Source of the DNA: a virus
Length of the DNA stretch: 64,000 nucleotides
IMG/VR virus record: IMGVR_UViG_3300030329_001359
Coordinates: 287 to 64,286 of that record
Reading direction: 5' to 3' (one strand)
Notes under the pieces: generated by a model
Told to the model about the DNA's origin: nothing
The model's input: only the letters and a program-made list of their open reading frames with translations
The model's database searches: none
Part shown: positions 15,813 through 23,196 of the stretch, piece by piece
How the letters are laid out: each line of letters begins with the position of its first letter
Numbering within the stretch: the stretch's first letter is position 1
Program-made: the position numbers and the translations under genes

Positions 15813-16067
15813 ATGATACAATTAACATTAGACTTGCAGATTGAACATTACACACCAATATGTAGTTGCGAAGGATGCTTCAGGGATTCTACACACACTA
15901 CATATCTAGGCAGAGAGTCATTCGACACTTGTGAATATCACTATCATGAGCTTATGATGATAGATGATTGGGATACGGAAAGAATAGATGCACAAATTAT
16001 GATGACACCACTAGCAAAAGCATTAGAATATCGCGAAGAGATGTTCCAATACAACAATAGACAATAG
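15813..16067 (+). CDS. Cys/His-rich small protein
   Basis: 84 residues. C18, C20 and C23 (CSCEGC), then CEYHYH at 40-45, form a plausible zinc site. The rest is acidic and helical. Start is preceded by AGGGGGATAACA. Could be a small regulator or host-takeover protein; no family recognised. Confidence 0.5.
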   Translation: MIQLTLDLQIEHYTPICSCEGCFRDSTHTTYLGRESFDTCEYHYHELMMIDDWDTERIDAQIMMTPLAKALEYREEMFQYNNRQ

Positions 16068-16102
16068 TAAACAACAAACAAACAAAAAGGAGATAGGACA
16101 AA

Positions 16103-16648
16103 ATGAACAGCCTATTAAAACACACACTTGCAGTATTTTCAATAGTTGGCTCAATGGTAGCCCTATTAAATCTACAGGCATGTCAAAATGAGCAACCGAT
16201 TGCTAAGGTTGAAGAAGTGGATACTGATACATACTCAGCAACAGAGAGTGAGCAGTATAAGGAACTATCAGAGTACCTTGACTCTGTATCAATTGCATAT
16301 GAAGTACACGCAAGCGTCGAAGACTTCAAAGACTCACTTGAAACACTAAGTGATGAAGAAGTTGAAGAACTATACTTAGATGTAGTATCAACAACAGAAG
16401 GGAATATTGAATATGCAGAAGTCATAAGGATTGAAGCAAGTACATTTGGCGAAGCATTTGCATCAGCAAGGTATCAACTCGGTCCAAATCAAGAGTTCAT
16501 ATGGGAAGCAAATGGTGTAACATACACTACTAACTTCGCTGAAGAAGAAAAAGAAGAAGGTAGCACATCTCACACACCAGACCATTATTGGACTGATGCT
16601 GAGATAAATAGTGGAACAGTCATAGATACCACACAAGCACCTTATTAA
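16103..16648 (+). CDS. Predicted lipoprotein
   Basis: 181 residues. Signal peptide of 26 residues ends in a lipobox LQAC with C27 as the lipidation site. The mature part is very acidic: helical 35-110, then TFGEAFASARYQLGPNQEFIWEANGVTYTT (about 118-147). This last module (F-x-x-A-x-x-x-G...F-x-W-x-G-x-x-Y-x-T) recalls a short domain of Bacteroidetes and phage proteins of unknown role. An early-expressed phage lipoprotein suggests superinfection exclusion or cell-surface change; this is inference. Start has GGAGATAGGACAAA upstream. Confidence 0.75.
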   Translation: MNSLLKHTLAVFSIVGSMVALLNLQACQNEQPIAKVEEVDTDTYSATESEQYKELSEYLDSVSIAYEVHASVEDFKDSLETLSDEEVEELYLDVVSTTEGNIEYAEVIRIEASTFGEAFASARYQLGPNQEFIWEANGVTYTTNFAEEEKEEGSTSHTPDHYWTDAEINSGTVIDTTQAPY

Positions 16649-16651
16649 ATA

Positions 16652-16721
16652 GGTATCTCCCTATACCATAATAGGTTGGTGAAAGCATTATTGTTAGGCA
16701 AATGTTAGTAGCCAACCTATT
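16652..16721 (+). ncRNA. Structured intergenic element E4
   Basis: Directly after the lipoprotein stop: a small hairpin GGTAT-ctccct-ATACC (16652-16667), then AATAGGTTGG/CCAACCTATT (16670-16679 with 16712-16721, 10 perfect pairs plus T-G) enclosing 32 nt, in which GCATT/AATGT can pair. Followed by TTTTAATTG, so a weak terminator is possible for the second stem. Confidence 0.4.
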
Positions 16722-16817
16722 TTAATTGCAGGATACAACTAATGAATAACATAGAAGCAACTCAATTAGTACATTCAATAGACATTTATATACAAAACAA
16801 AATAAAGGACAATAAAT

Positions 16818-16970
16818 ATGTCAACAATATTAACAATCATATCCATAGCAGTATTTTCACTAGCAATGGGACATATAGTAAGCAAAGAACAAAAACAATT
16901 AAGCGAAGAAAGCATATTCTTAAACAAACTTAGAGAAAAAAACTTAAAAAAACTTAGGGAAATGAAATAA
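16818..16970 (+). CDS. Small membrane protein, 50 residues
   Basis: ATG at 16818 after AAAGGACAATAAAT; stop overlaps the next ATG (TAATG at 16968-16972). Hydrophobic residues 4-22 (ILTIISIAVFSLAMGHIV) then a Lys/Glu-rich helix (KEQKQLSEES...LREKNLKKLREMK). This frame explains the DNA better than the overlapping 16742-16933 frame. Single-pass protein with coiled-coil tail; function unknown. Confidence 0.55.
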   Translation: MSTILTIISIAVFSLAMGHIVSKEQKQLSEESIFLNKLREKNLKKLREMK

Positions 16971-17230
16971 TGGACTTAACTCAATATTTAAACCAATTTA
17001 GTATATCAACAGAGATAAAAATGTGGATACAATCATCACTTGCTCTTGGAATAAAATTAAATAAATTACTTGAAATTGCAAAAAGCGACGACGCATCTAT
17101 TGACATAAGAGTTCAAGATACAATAGAATTAATTATGGCAACAAGTAGAATAAAGAGTCTTGAGTTTAGATACGGTTCTCAGAATTATAGAATAAAGGAT
17201 TGTATATTATATGATGATGGGAAGGATTAA
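16970..17230 (+). CDS. Hypothetical 86-residue protein
   Basis: Mainly helical with no Cys-rich or catalytic pattern (WIQSSLALGIKLNKLLEIAKSD, VQDTIELIMATSRIKSLEFR). Start coupled to the upstream membrane protein by TAATG. Not recognised. Confidence 0.5.
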   Translation: MDLTQYLNQFSISTEIKMWIQSSLALGIKLNKLLEIAKSDDASIDIRVQDTIELIMATSRIKSLEFRYGSQNYRIKDCILYDDGKD

Positions 17231-17235
17231 AAATT

Positions 17236-17367
17236 ATGAAAAGACGTAGAAGTAAATTTATTCATTGGTTTAATACAACTGATGAAGGACAAATATTCGC
17301 ATATTGGATAGCGTTTATGTTTGTATTAATGATAGCTGGAATAATATTAAAAATATTGGAGGCGTAA
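17236..17367 (+). CDS. Small membrane protein, 43 residues
   Basis: ATG at 17236, stop at 17365-17367. Basic start (MKRRRSKFIHW), then a hydrophobic segment (IFAYWIAFMFVLMIAGIILKIL, about residues 20-41). The positive N-terminus predicts N-in topology. The next start overlaps its stop. Confidence 0.5.
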   Translation: MKRRRSKFIHWFNTTDEGQIFAYWIAFMFVLMIAGIILKILEA

Positions 17368-17471
17368 TGAGTAAACTAAAGAAACATCCAACAAGAAAGT
17401 ATGAATCTCTTGAAGAATATATAAGAAGAACTGTTGGTGACTATAGAATTATAAAAAAAGTAGGTAAATAA
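17367..17471 (+). CDS. Basic mini-protein, 34 residues
   Basis: ATG overlaps the previous stop (TAATG) and its stop overlaps the next start (TAATG at 17469-17473); GGAGG lies just upstream. Sequence is Lys/Arg/Tyr-rich (SKLKKHPTRKYESLEEY, RIIKKVGK). Chained overlaps make it credible despite its size. Function unknown. Confidence 0.45.
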   Translation: MSKLKKHPTRKYESLEEYIRRTVGDYRIIKKVGK

Positions 17472-17719
17472 TGAGCAAGCAACAAATATTTGTAAAACAC
17501 AAAGATGAGATAATGCTTGAAATACTGAGATTGCACAGATTAAAATTTTGTGATGACGAACATAGACCTAAGATAGAAGCAGAAGCAGTAAATCATGGTA
17601 AAATACAAGGCTTAATGTGGGCTGTAGGATTATTTGATATTAAAAAGGATAAAGATATTGACCCGTTTGACCAATGGGATAATGAAGAAGAGAATAATAA
17701 TGTTTTTGAAGGAGAATGA
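17471..17719 (+). CDS. Hypothetical 82-residue protein
   Basis: Helical, with HKDEIMLEILRLHRLKFCDDEHRPKIEAEAVNHGKIQGLMWAVG and an acidic tail. The pattern of a helix, then H-G-x-I-Q-G-L, resembles small phage proteins of unknown role. Start coupled to the 34-residue gene. Confidence 0.5.
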   Translation: MSKQQIFVKHKDEIMLEILRLHRLKFCDDEHRPKIEAEAVNHGKIQGLMWAVGLFDIKKDKDIDPFDQWDNEEENNNVFEGE

Positions 17720-17722
17720 ATA

Positions 17723-17944
17723 ATGCCAATACATTTAGATGAAGCAATACTTAGGTCGAAGACTGGAACTCATATAATAAATGTGTTACTATCAGTAGAT
17801 GTATTGCTTAAATTATATAAGGCAGGTGATGTCCCTAGCCAAGATAGAATAGAAATACTTGATAAGAGAGTAAGAGAAATTGAGGCTAAAAGGATAAAAG
17901 CAGTAACTAAGAAAGATAGTTTTCATTATCTTAGAAAAAGTTAA
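17723..17944 (+). CDS. Hypothetical 73-residue protein
   Basis: Begins 4 nt after the previous stop, with AAGGAGAATGAATA upstream. Charged and helical (LSVDVLLKLYKAGDVPSQDRIEILDKRVREIEAKR). No recognised domain. It ends right where structured element E5 begins. Confidence 0.5.
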   Translation: MPIHLDEAILRSKTGTHIINVLLSVDVLLKLYKAGDVPSQDRIEILDKRVREIEAKRIKAVTKKDSFHYLRKS

Positions 17945-18019
17945 TATGTAGGCGAGTTATAATATATAATGGTTTGTTTCTACCCTATATCCACAACTAC
18001 AAAACGACTCGCCTATATA
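17945..18019 (+). ncRNA. Structured intergenic element E5
   Basis: Long closing stem from TATGTAGGCGAGT (17945-17957) with ACTCGCCTATATA (18007-18019): 13 pairs with one G-U. Inside, ATATA-at-GGT can pair with ACC-c-TATAT. First half of a 174-nt non-coding spacer whose second half is E6. Confidence 0.45.
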
Positions 18020-18024
18020 ATTTA

Positions 18025-18092
18025 AAAGCCTAGCGATTTATATCACAATAAGAACTCCGCAGTTTTTGATCACGATTCAATTGCTAGGCTTT
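18025..18092 (+). ncRNA. Structured intergenic element E6
   Basis: AAAGCCTAGCGATT (18025-18038) pairs with AATTGCTAGGCTTT (18079-18092): 14 pairs with one G-U. An inner hairpin AACT-CCGC-AGTT sits at the tip. It follows E5 after five bases. Next gene starts at 18119 with AAGGAGAGAG. Confidence 0.45.
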
Positions 18093-18118
18093 AACATTAA
18101 TAAGTATAAGGAGAGAGA

Positions 18119-18478
18119 ATGGTAAGATTAAAGAATCTCAAGAGCATTGTTGAACGTCAACTGAGAGATAAGCCAGAACTCAGAGATAGCGACAGCAAGT
18201 TAGTTGCTAGAATATGGTATAATCATATACAAAGCAAGAGTCCTATCCCTGTTGAGAATATGTCAGCAGTTGATTTACTTATAGCAGTAGGCAATGGTGA
18301 GCTAATAGGATGGTCATCTATAACAAGAGTACGAAGAAAGATACAGGAAATGAATCCAGATTTAAGAGGTAAGAAATATCAAAAAAGACAGGAATCTCGT
18401 AAAGTATATATTAAAGAGATAAAAGAGTTTGAACTATCAGAACTAAGAAAAAAAGTAAATGGAGAAAAGAAATGTTAG
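18119..18478 (+). CDS. Hypothetical phage protein with HTH-like C-terminal half
   Basis: 119 residues, basic. The layout (KSIVERQLRDKPELRDSDSKLVARIWYN, a short P-x-P linker, then SSITRVRRKIQEMNPDLRGKKYQKRQ) matches a small phage family I recall, in which a predicted DNA-binding helix ends in an RRKIQE segment. DNA binding is therefore likely but not shown. Start has AAGGAGAGAGA upstream. Confidence 0.55.
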   Translation: MVRLKNLKSIVERQLRDKPELRDSDSKLVARIWYNHIQSKSPIPVENMSAVDLLIAVGNGELIGWSSITRVRRKIQEMNPDLRGKKYQKRQESRKVYIKEIKEFELSELRKKVNGEKKC

Positions 18479-18573
18479 AACTTTGGTGTTTTATTATAGC
18501 TTCATTGTATCTCTTTTTTGGAATACTTGTATTCAATCTTTGGAAAGATAGAGACATTTGGAGGAATAAATGA
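18472..18573 (+). CDS. Small membrane protein, 33 residues
   Basis: ATG at 18472 overlaps the end of the previous gene; GGAGAAAAGA precedes it. Nearly all of residues 3-25 is hydrophobic (LWCFIIASLYLFFGILVFNLW), tail KDRDIWRNK. Its stop overlaps the next ATG (ATGA). Function unknown. Confidence 0.5.
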   Translation: MLELWCFIIASLYLFFGILVFNLWKDRDIWRNK

Positions 18574-18713
18574 AAGAAATTAAAAGCTTACCAGAAGATA
18601 TACTTGAAGACATTATAATATATGTACATGAACATACTGAAAATAATGAAGAATTTTATAAAGCATTTTATGAAGAGATAATGAATCACTTTAACAAGGG
18701 TTTATTGCTATGA
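18570..18713 (+). CDS. Acidic helical mini-protein, 47 residues
   Basis: ATG at 18570 in an ATGA overlap with the previous stop; TGGAGGAATAA gives a good ribosome site. Acidic and helical (LPEDILEDIIIYVHEHTENNEEFYKAFYEEIMNHF). Not recognised. Confidence 0.5.
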   Translation: MKEIKSLPEDILEDIIIYVHEHTENNEEFYKAFYEEIMNHFNKGLLL

Positions 18714-18761
18714 ATAAATACTTATTTTTATTAAATTTACAGCCCTTATAGGAGAGAAAAT

Positions 18762-19598
18762 ATGCAAATTGAGAGAATGTATAGTGAATTTCTTGACTCT
18801 AAAAATGAAGACTATAAAAAGAAATATAAAGGATTAGAGAAATCATTTTCAGCATCATCAGCAGGACATTGTTATAAGAAACATATGTTTAAGGTAACTG
18901 AAGCACCACAAAAAGAAATAGAAGCAAGAAGTCAAAGAATACTAAGACTTGGAACTTTAGTACATCAAGACTTTGAAGATGCTGTTAAACACTACATAAA
19001 TACTGGAACAGATTTATATGCTACATCAACAAGTGGCGAAGGAAAATCCACAGTATACTATACTAAGGTTTCTGGTGAGCAAGATAAAAGATTCTATGTT
19101 GAGCATAGGATAGAGATACCAGAATATAATGTGGTAGGTCATCTTGATTTTGCAGTTGCTGATAAAAATAATAAAGATGTATATGTTTATGATTACAAGA
19201 CTGCAGCCTCATATAAATGGAGTCTAAAGTTTGGAAGAAAGTATAAAGATAATAATCCAAATTTTAATTATGAGATGCAACTATCTACATATCTATTAGG
19301 ATTGCAAAAGCACTTTGAAGAAATAGATTTCCAAGCAGAGTCTGTACAGATGTCAATCATATGGTACAATAAAGATACGAGTAGGATGAGAGAAGAGATA
19401 ATACAGTTAGACTATATTGATATGGCAAAATCTTATTGGGAAGAATTAAATGAATGGAGAAAAGAAGTAGAGAAACAAGACCCTGAACTAAAAAATCATG
19501 AGTCTGTAAATCTAACAATACCAAGATTTAGGGAAGTTGGAGTACCATTCCAAGATTGGGAATGTAAGTATTGTCCATATGACCACATATGTAAATAA
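18762..19598 (+). CDS. RecB/Cas4-like PD-(D/E)XK exonuclease with Fe-S cluster motif
   Basis: 278 residues. H68 (LVHQDFE), D129 (GHLDFAV), D144 and K146 (YDYKTA) and a QLSTYLLGL motif fit the RecB-type nuclease core. C37 (GHC) with C268, C271 and C277 (CKYCPYDHIC) gives the four Cys of a Cas4/AddB-type 4Fe-4S cluster. Likely a 5'-3' exonuclease working with the Rad52-like annealase and SSB-like protein encoded just downstream. SD TAGGAGAGAA. Confidence 0.85.
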   Translation: MQIERMYSEFLDSKNEDYKKKYKGLEKSFSASSAGHCYKKHMFKVTEAPQKEIEARSQRILRLGTLVHQDFEDAVKHYINTGTDLYATSTSGEGKSTVYYTKVSGEQDKRFYVEHRIEIPEYNVVGHLDFAVADKNNKDVYVYDYKTAASYKWSLKFGRKYKDNNPNFNYEMQLSTYLLGLQKHFEEIDFQAESVQMSIIWYNKDTSRMREEIIQLDYIDMAKSYWEELNEWRKEVEKQDPELKNHESVNLTIPRFREVGVPFQDWECKYCPYDHICK

Positions 19599-19603
19599 CA
19601 AAA

Positions 19604-19701
19604 TTGGATAGTTTCTCGGGCTTCCAATAGAGAACAGTAGATTGCAATGTGTGCATATGTACAACTAAGGCTGGGGCTGAAAAAATAGGCTCACTATCCA
19701 A
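19604..19701 (+). ncRNA. Structured intergenic element E7
   Basis: Closing stem TTGGATAGT/ACTATCCAA (9 pairs; can extend past a bulge with AAA/TTT). Inside, TTCTC/GAGAA (19613-19617 with 19630-19634) stacks on it and TGTGC-ATAT-GTACA (19650-19663) forms a second hairpin: a three-way junction of 98 nt. The 3' flank is AATTTTTTAAA, so terminator activity after this element is possible. Confidence 0.42.
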
Positions 19702-19734
19702 ATTTTTTAAAAAAATAACAAAAAGGAGAGAGAA

Positions 19735-20346
19735 ATGGGATACGATGTATATGGATTAAATCCAAAAATAAACACAGATGTTCCTAGTATAATAACTGAC
19801 TTTCAAAAAAAAGAATGGTCAAATACTACAGAAGAAGAACAAAAAGAATACTTTGCAATGCAAGATGTTTATCGTGAAGAAAACCCTGGAGAATATTTTA
19901 GAGCTAACGTATGGTACTGGAGACCAATATGGAATTTTGTATGCGCAGCTTGTGATGATTTCTTATCTGATGCAGATATAGAAGCAGGATATAGTAATAG
20001 TGGAGATAGGATAAGTAAGACTAAATCTAAGAGAATAGCGTCGAGATTAAGAAGTTTAGACAAGCAAGGTATCATACAAAACTGGGAAGATGAAATGATG
20101 GCTCATTACAACAAGGCAAAGAAACATAATAAAAAAGTCGAAGAAGAATTGGAAGAACTTCGAAAAGAAATGAAAGAAAAACATGGTAAAGATATTGTAC
20201 CAGCTGATTATCCTAAAGAAGACTATGCAAAATGGAATGAAATATATTCTAAAAGAGATTGGTCTGGTAGTTATCCCCCCAGTAGAGAGCATATAGTTAG
20301 ATTTTCTAGGTTCTGTGAAGAATCTGGAGGATTTGAAATTTGCTAA
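19735..20346 (+). CDS. Conserved phage hypothetical protein (GYDVYGLNP type)
   Basis: 203 residues. The start MGYDVYGLNP and GEYFRANVWYWRPIWNFV are typical of a phage family I recognise by pattern but whose role is unknown. Residues about 85-145 are a charged coiled coil; the C-terminus has an SREHIVRFSRFCEESGGF block. It sits between the exonuclease and annealase genes, so a recombination or replication role is possible. SD AAGGAGAGAGAA. Confidence 0.6.
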   Translation: MGYDVYGLNPKINTDVPSIITDFQKKEWSNTTEEEQKEYFAMQDVYREENPGEYFRANVWYWRPIWNFVCAACDDFLSDADIEAGYSNSGDRISKTKSKRIASRLRSLDKQGIIQNWEDEMMAHYNKAKKHNKKVEEELEELRKEMKEKHGKDIVPADYPKEDYAKWNEIYSKRDWSGSYPPSREHIVRFSRFCEESGGFEIC

Positions 20347-20789
20347 TTAAACACGAAGAAAAAGGATTATTTTGGCGAACAATGGAGGGTTATATACTTC
20401 ATACAAGCCAAATGGAAACAAGTCATCTGTTTAATTCTGTCAAGATGATATATAATCATATGGCACAACTAATAGGATTCCCAACATTTTGGTTTAATAA
20501 GGAATATGAAAAATGGAACAAGGTATGGATAAAAGAACCAGAACAAACACTCGAGTATCTTAAAATAATGATTGAAGAACTAGAGACTCGAACGGATTGG
20601 GATGAAGATCAAAAAAGTACCTATATGAAGATAAGACTAACTCTAAGTGGTGGATTTCATAAGATTCTTTTTGATGAACTAGAAAAAAGAGGATTTGACA
20701 GAGACTTAATACAAATACAAGAACCTATAAAACTATTAATGGAGGCAAAAGAAAAGTATGAGCGAAAACAACTCACTAACGGTGATTGA
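20340..20789 (+). CDS. Hypothetical protein, TTG start
   Basis: 149 residues from TTG at 20340, which has GGAGG nine bases upstream and overlaps the preceding stop; the ATG at 20382 is the alternative. Aromatic-rich N-terminal half (LIGFPTFWFNKEYEKWNKVWI) and helical C-terminal half. The end overlaps the annealase start by 32 nt. Not recognised. Confidence 0.5.
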   Translation: MLIKHEEKGLFWRTMEGYILHTSQMETSHLFNSVKMIYNHMAQLIGFPTFWFNKEYEKWNKVWIKEPEQTLEYLKIMIEELETRTDWDEDQKSTYMKIRLTLSGGFHKILFDELEKRGFDRDLIQIQEPIKLLMEAKEKYERKQLTNGD

Positions 20790-21372
20790 TAAGAAAACAG
20801 TCACTAATGCTCAACAGATATTAAAAGGTGTTACAGAACAACACACTAAAGTATCACAGATTGAGACACCAAAAGCATATGTCTATAAAAAGCAAGGATT
20901 TGACTATGTTAAACTTGAGTATATGAGAGCAATAGCCGATAAGAATTTCCCAGGCTGGAGTTGGACTATAATCAACACAGAAGTATTAGGCTCTGAGGCT
21001 TATGTAGTTCATGGCAGATTAAAATGGTTTGACAATGGAATATGGAGAGAAGGTGATATGGTTGCTGCTCACAGAATACAAAAGAAACAAGGTTCTAGTG
21101 TATTTGTAGACATAGGTAATGATATTAAATCAGCAAACACAGACACAATGAAAAAAGCATTTAACACTTATTTGAATATTGCAGATGATGTTTATAGAAA
21201 GCAATACGAAGAAGCTGAATTGACAGATGAACAAAAAGATAAGTTGTTAAAATTGGCTGAAAAAACAAATAGATATGACGATATACAGAATGGAATAGAA
21301 GATGGAAACATACATGGATTAAACTACAAAGCATCACTAGCAAAACTAGAAAGACTAGCAGGAGGAAAATAA
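20758..21372 (+). CDS. Rad52-like single-strand annealing protein
   Basis: 204 residues. The core GWSWTIINTEVLGSEAYVVHGRLKWFDNG...REG...AHR followed by GNDIKSANTDTMKKAFNTYLNI matches the Rad52/Sak beta-beta-beta-alpha pattern, including the closing helix equivalent to K-x-A-x-T-D-A-x-K-R-A. The C-terminal 40 residues are helical. It pairs complementary single strands; the partner exonuclease and SSB-like genes are neighbours. Family assignment is from pattern only. Confidence 0.7.
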   Translation: MSENNSLTVIDKKTVTNAQQILKGVTEQHTKVSQIETPKAYVYKKQGFDYVKLEYMRAIADKNFPGWSWTIINTEVLGSEAYVVHGRLKWFDNGIWREGDMVAAHRIQKKQGSSVFVDIGNDIKSANTDTMKKAFNTYLNIADDVYRKQYEEAELTDEQKDKLLKLAEKTNRYDDIQNGIEDGNIHGLNYKASLAKLERLAGGK

Positions 21373-21373
21373 C

Positions 21374-21646
21374 ATGACATCATATGATGACAAACTTCAT
21401 ACAATTGGAGCAGAATATATGGTTGGATTAAACGATGGAACTGTATTGAACAAGATAATATTTGAAGGATATAAAATGTTCAATGGAAAACAAATAATGT
21501 GTTTTAGGACATTAGATAAGGATTCAATCGTTACTGTAAATCCAAGTTATCATAGCTTTACAATAGAAAACTGTGGTATAGAAATGAATGAAGTCTTATA
21601 TAGAGAAATGAATGAATCAATAAACAAAACCCAAAAGGAGAACTAA
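21374..21646 (+). CDS. Hypothetical 90-residue protein
   Basis: Begins one base after the annealase stop, with AGGAGGAAAATAAC upstream. Beta-rich, compact (KLHTIGAEYMVGLNDGTVLNKIIFEGYKMFNGKQIMCF); no catalytic pattern. Its stop overlaps the next ATG (TAATG). Confidence 0.5.
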   Translation: MTSYDDKLHTIGAEYMVGLNDGTVLNKIIFEGYKMFNGKQIMCFRTLDKDSIVTVNPSYHSFTIENCGIEMNEVLYREMNESINKTQKEN

Positions 21647-21906
21647 TGGGAAACATAACACATAAAGAGTCTGAAGAGCTTGAAGCAAAGTATCCAGGAA
21701 TTACTGAAACTTTGCAAAGTGAAGGCATTGTTGGCAAAAGAAAACGTAATAAGCCAAGATATATGCTAAACGCAGAAAAGAAAAAGGTTCAACCCACTCT
21801 TTACTTTAAAGGTCATAATCAAGGAAATGATAGTAAGAAAATGACTGAATTAAGAGAAAAATGGACTGAATTAGTAACACAATACACAAAGGAAGATAAT
21901 AAATAA
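21646..21906 (+). CDS. Hypothetical basic 86-residue protein
   Basis: Coupled by TAATG to both neighbours. The central part is strongly basic (GKRKRNKPRYMLNAEKKKVQPTLYF), which suggests nucleic-acid binding. Located between annealase and SSB-like genes. No family recognised. Confidence 0.5.
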   Translation: MGNITHKESEELEAKYPGITETLQSEGIVGKRKRNKPRYMLNAEKKKVQPTLYFKGHNQGNDSKKMTELREKWTELVTQYTKEDNK

Positions 21907-22502
21907 TGAAAACACTAGAAAACACTACATTCGATTCAGCAGTTGATGGAGGTTTTACACCAGTTCCAGCAGGGACATATCCAGCTCATGTATCAGAAGT
22001 TGTAATCAACACTTTTGAAGACAGCGGTAAAAGTGTATATAACCTATCTTTTAAAGTAGCTGATGAGGTAAAGAATCTGGAAGTTCCTAAGCTATCAAGT
22101 GATGGCAATGGTGGATATGTAGAAGACACAGATTCTGATGGAAACACAGTAACCGTGTCTGCTGAATTTATAGCAGGAAAAACATTCCGTCTTGACAAAG
22201 GTATGTGGTTGACTCCTAATCCAGAACAAGGAAAAGGATGGCAGAATAAGACATATGTCAAATACTGTCAATCTTTAGGTGTCCAATTTCCCGAGACAGA
22301 AGATGGAAAACTTCAATTAGCTGAAATAGAGGATGCTGATATTCTTGGACATCCTTGTTTTATCAAAGTTGAAGAAGTGGCTTGGGAAAATAAGAAAACT
22401 GGAGACTCAGGTAAATCAGTAAAAGCAGTTGATATTACAGCTTGGCAAGAAGGTTCTAAACTTTCTGCTGACGAATTATCAAGTGACGATTTGCCATTCT
22501 AG
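21906..22502 (+). CDS. SSB-like single-stranded DNA-binding protein (DUF669-like)
   Basis: 198 residues. An N-terminal GGFTPVPAGTYPAHVSEVVI segment and an OB-fold-like beta core resemble DUF669 proteins found beside phage recombinases. The C-terminus ends in an acidic tail finishing SSDDLPF, very like the SSB tip (DDDIPF) that recruits repair proteins. Likely coats single strands for the annealase and helicase. SD present in the upstream gene's end; start coupled by TAATG. Confidence 0.7.
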   Translation: MKTLENTTFDSAVDGGFTPVPAGTYPAHVSEVVINTFEDSGKSVYNLSFKVADEVKNLEVPKLSSDGNGGYVEDTDSDGNTVTVSAEFIAGKTFRLDKGMWLTPNPEQGKGWQNKTYVKYCQSLGVQFPETEDGKLQLAEIEDADILGHPCFIKVEEVAWENKKTGDSGKSVKAVDITAWQEGSKLSADELSSDDLPF

Positions 22503-22515
22503 TTAACTAACAATA

Positions 22516-22575
22516 TAGTAAAAGTATCAAGTTATGTGCATTAGGCTTGTGAAAAAGTTCAGAACTCTTTTACTA
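22516..22575 (+). ncRNA. Structured intergenic element E8
   Basis: Closing stem TAGTAAAAG/CTTTTACTA (9 perfect pairs) enclosing CAAG/CTTG and AGTT/AACT hairpins: another possible three-way junction, 60 nt. First of three elements in the 261-nt spacer after the SSB-like gene. Confidence 0.42.
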
Positions 22576-22581
22576 ATAATA

Positions 22582-22618
22582 TATAGGGTAAGGTGGGTAT
22601 GTCTCACTTTACCCTATA
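22582..22618 (+). other. Strong 14-bp hairpin E9
   Basis: TATAGGGTAAGGTG pairs with CACTTTACCCTATA (14 pairs, one G-U), loop of 9 nt. Followed by AAAAAATAGGG, not a T-run, so it is not a normal plus-strand terminator. It shares the AGGGTA word with E2, E10 and the spacer before the first early gene. Confidence 0.55.
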
Positions 22619-22623
22619 AAAAA

Positions 22624-22737
22624 TAGGGTAGTTACGGATAAAACCACCGTACCGTTAATGTTTCAGAGCTTGTCAATCCGATGATGCAGTCAAACTCCGA
22701 GATACAAGAACTTATAGCATAAGTGTGGTCTACCCTA
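22624..22737 (+). ncRNA. Structured intergenic element E10 (multi-branched)
   Basis: Closing stem TAGGGTAG/CTACCCTA (8 pairs) around three hairpins: TACGG/CCGTA (22633-22651), CTTGT/ACAAG (22669-22708) and ACTTAT-AGC-ATAAGT (22710-22724). 114 nt with no reading frame of note. The most branched of the early elements. Confidence 0.42.
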
Positions 22738-22763
22738 CAAAACTTTATTAAAAAGGAGATTAA

Positions 22764-22943
22764 ATGAAAAGTATGCGAGTACCAGTACTAGTGTTTGAAA
22801 ACAATGAAGATGTGGATATTTTAATAGCAGCGTTGTATAATTGGAATGAAACACAAACAAAGTATGATAAAAATAAGGTACAGGAGAGACTAAATGAAAT
22901 CTACAAAATCAAAACAATCTTCGAGAAGACGAATAACAATTAG
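22764..22943 (+). CDS. Hypothetical 59-residue protein
   Basis: ATG at 22764 with AAAAAGGAGATTAA upstream; stop TAG at 22941-22943. Contains FENNEDVDILIAALYNWNETQTKYDKNKVQERLNEIYKI, likely helical. The end overlaps the next gene by 50 nt. The ribosome site is among the best in the area. Not recognised. Confidence 0.5.
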   Translation: MKSMRVPVLVFENNEDVDILIAALYNWNETQTKYDKNKVQERLNEIYKIKTIFEKTNNN

Positions 22944-23196
22944 AAGAATAAATAATCTAGTAAAAAAAGCATTAGCCGATACCCCAGATTGGAAACCAGC
23001 GAAAGGGTATAAGTATTTAAAGGATACTGAACAAGGCTCATTGTTTGAAACAGGGACAGGAATGAGGGGAGTGTATCTTAACAGCACTCCCACATCAGCA
23101 AAAGTAATAGTAACTTCTTGTAATCTAGCAGAAGAAGACCAACCATATTACTTAGGCAAACAAAACATAGCAAATAAAACGGAGGTTAAAAAATGA
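22894..23196 (+). CDS. Hypothetical basic 100-residue protein
   Basis: N-terminal 30 residues are very basic (KSTKSKQSSRRRITIRRINN), suggesting nucleic-acid binding; the rest is a mixed fold (KYLKDTEQGSLFETGTGMRGVYLN). CAGGAGAGACTAA precedes the ATG. Not recognised. Confidence 0.5.
   Translation: MKSTKSKQSSRRRITIRRINNLVKKALADTPDWKPAKGYKYLKDTEQGSLFETGTGMRGVYLNSTPTSAKVIVTSCNLAEEDQPYYLGKQNIANKTEVKK

Noticed and set aside
16742-16933. 63-residue open frame after element E4
   Set aside because: Asn/Ile-rich low-complexity product and poor ribosome site; the overlapping frame at 16818-16970 has a membrane segment, a ribosome site and stop/start coupling to the next gene.
22582-22618. E9 as an intrinsic terminator
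   Set aside because: The strong stem is followed by an A-run, not a T-run, on the plus strand; the minus-strand reading would have T-run support but no minus genes lie there.
22670-22710. Hammerhead-like GATGA within element E10
   Set aside because: The conserved CUGAUGA and GAAA boxes are not both present, and the stems are not arranged as in a hammerhead.
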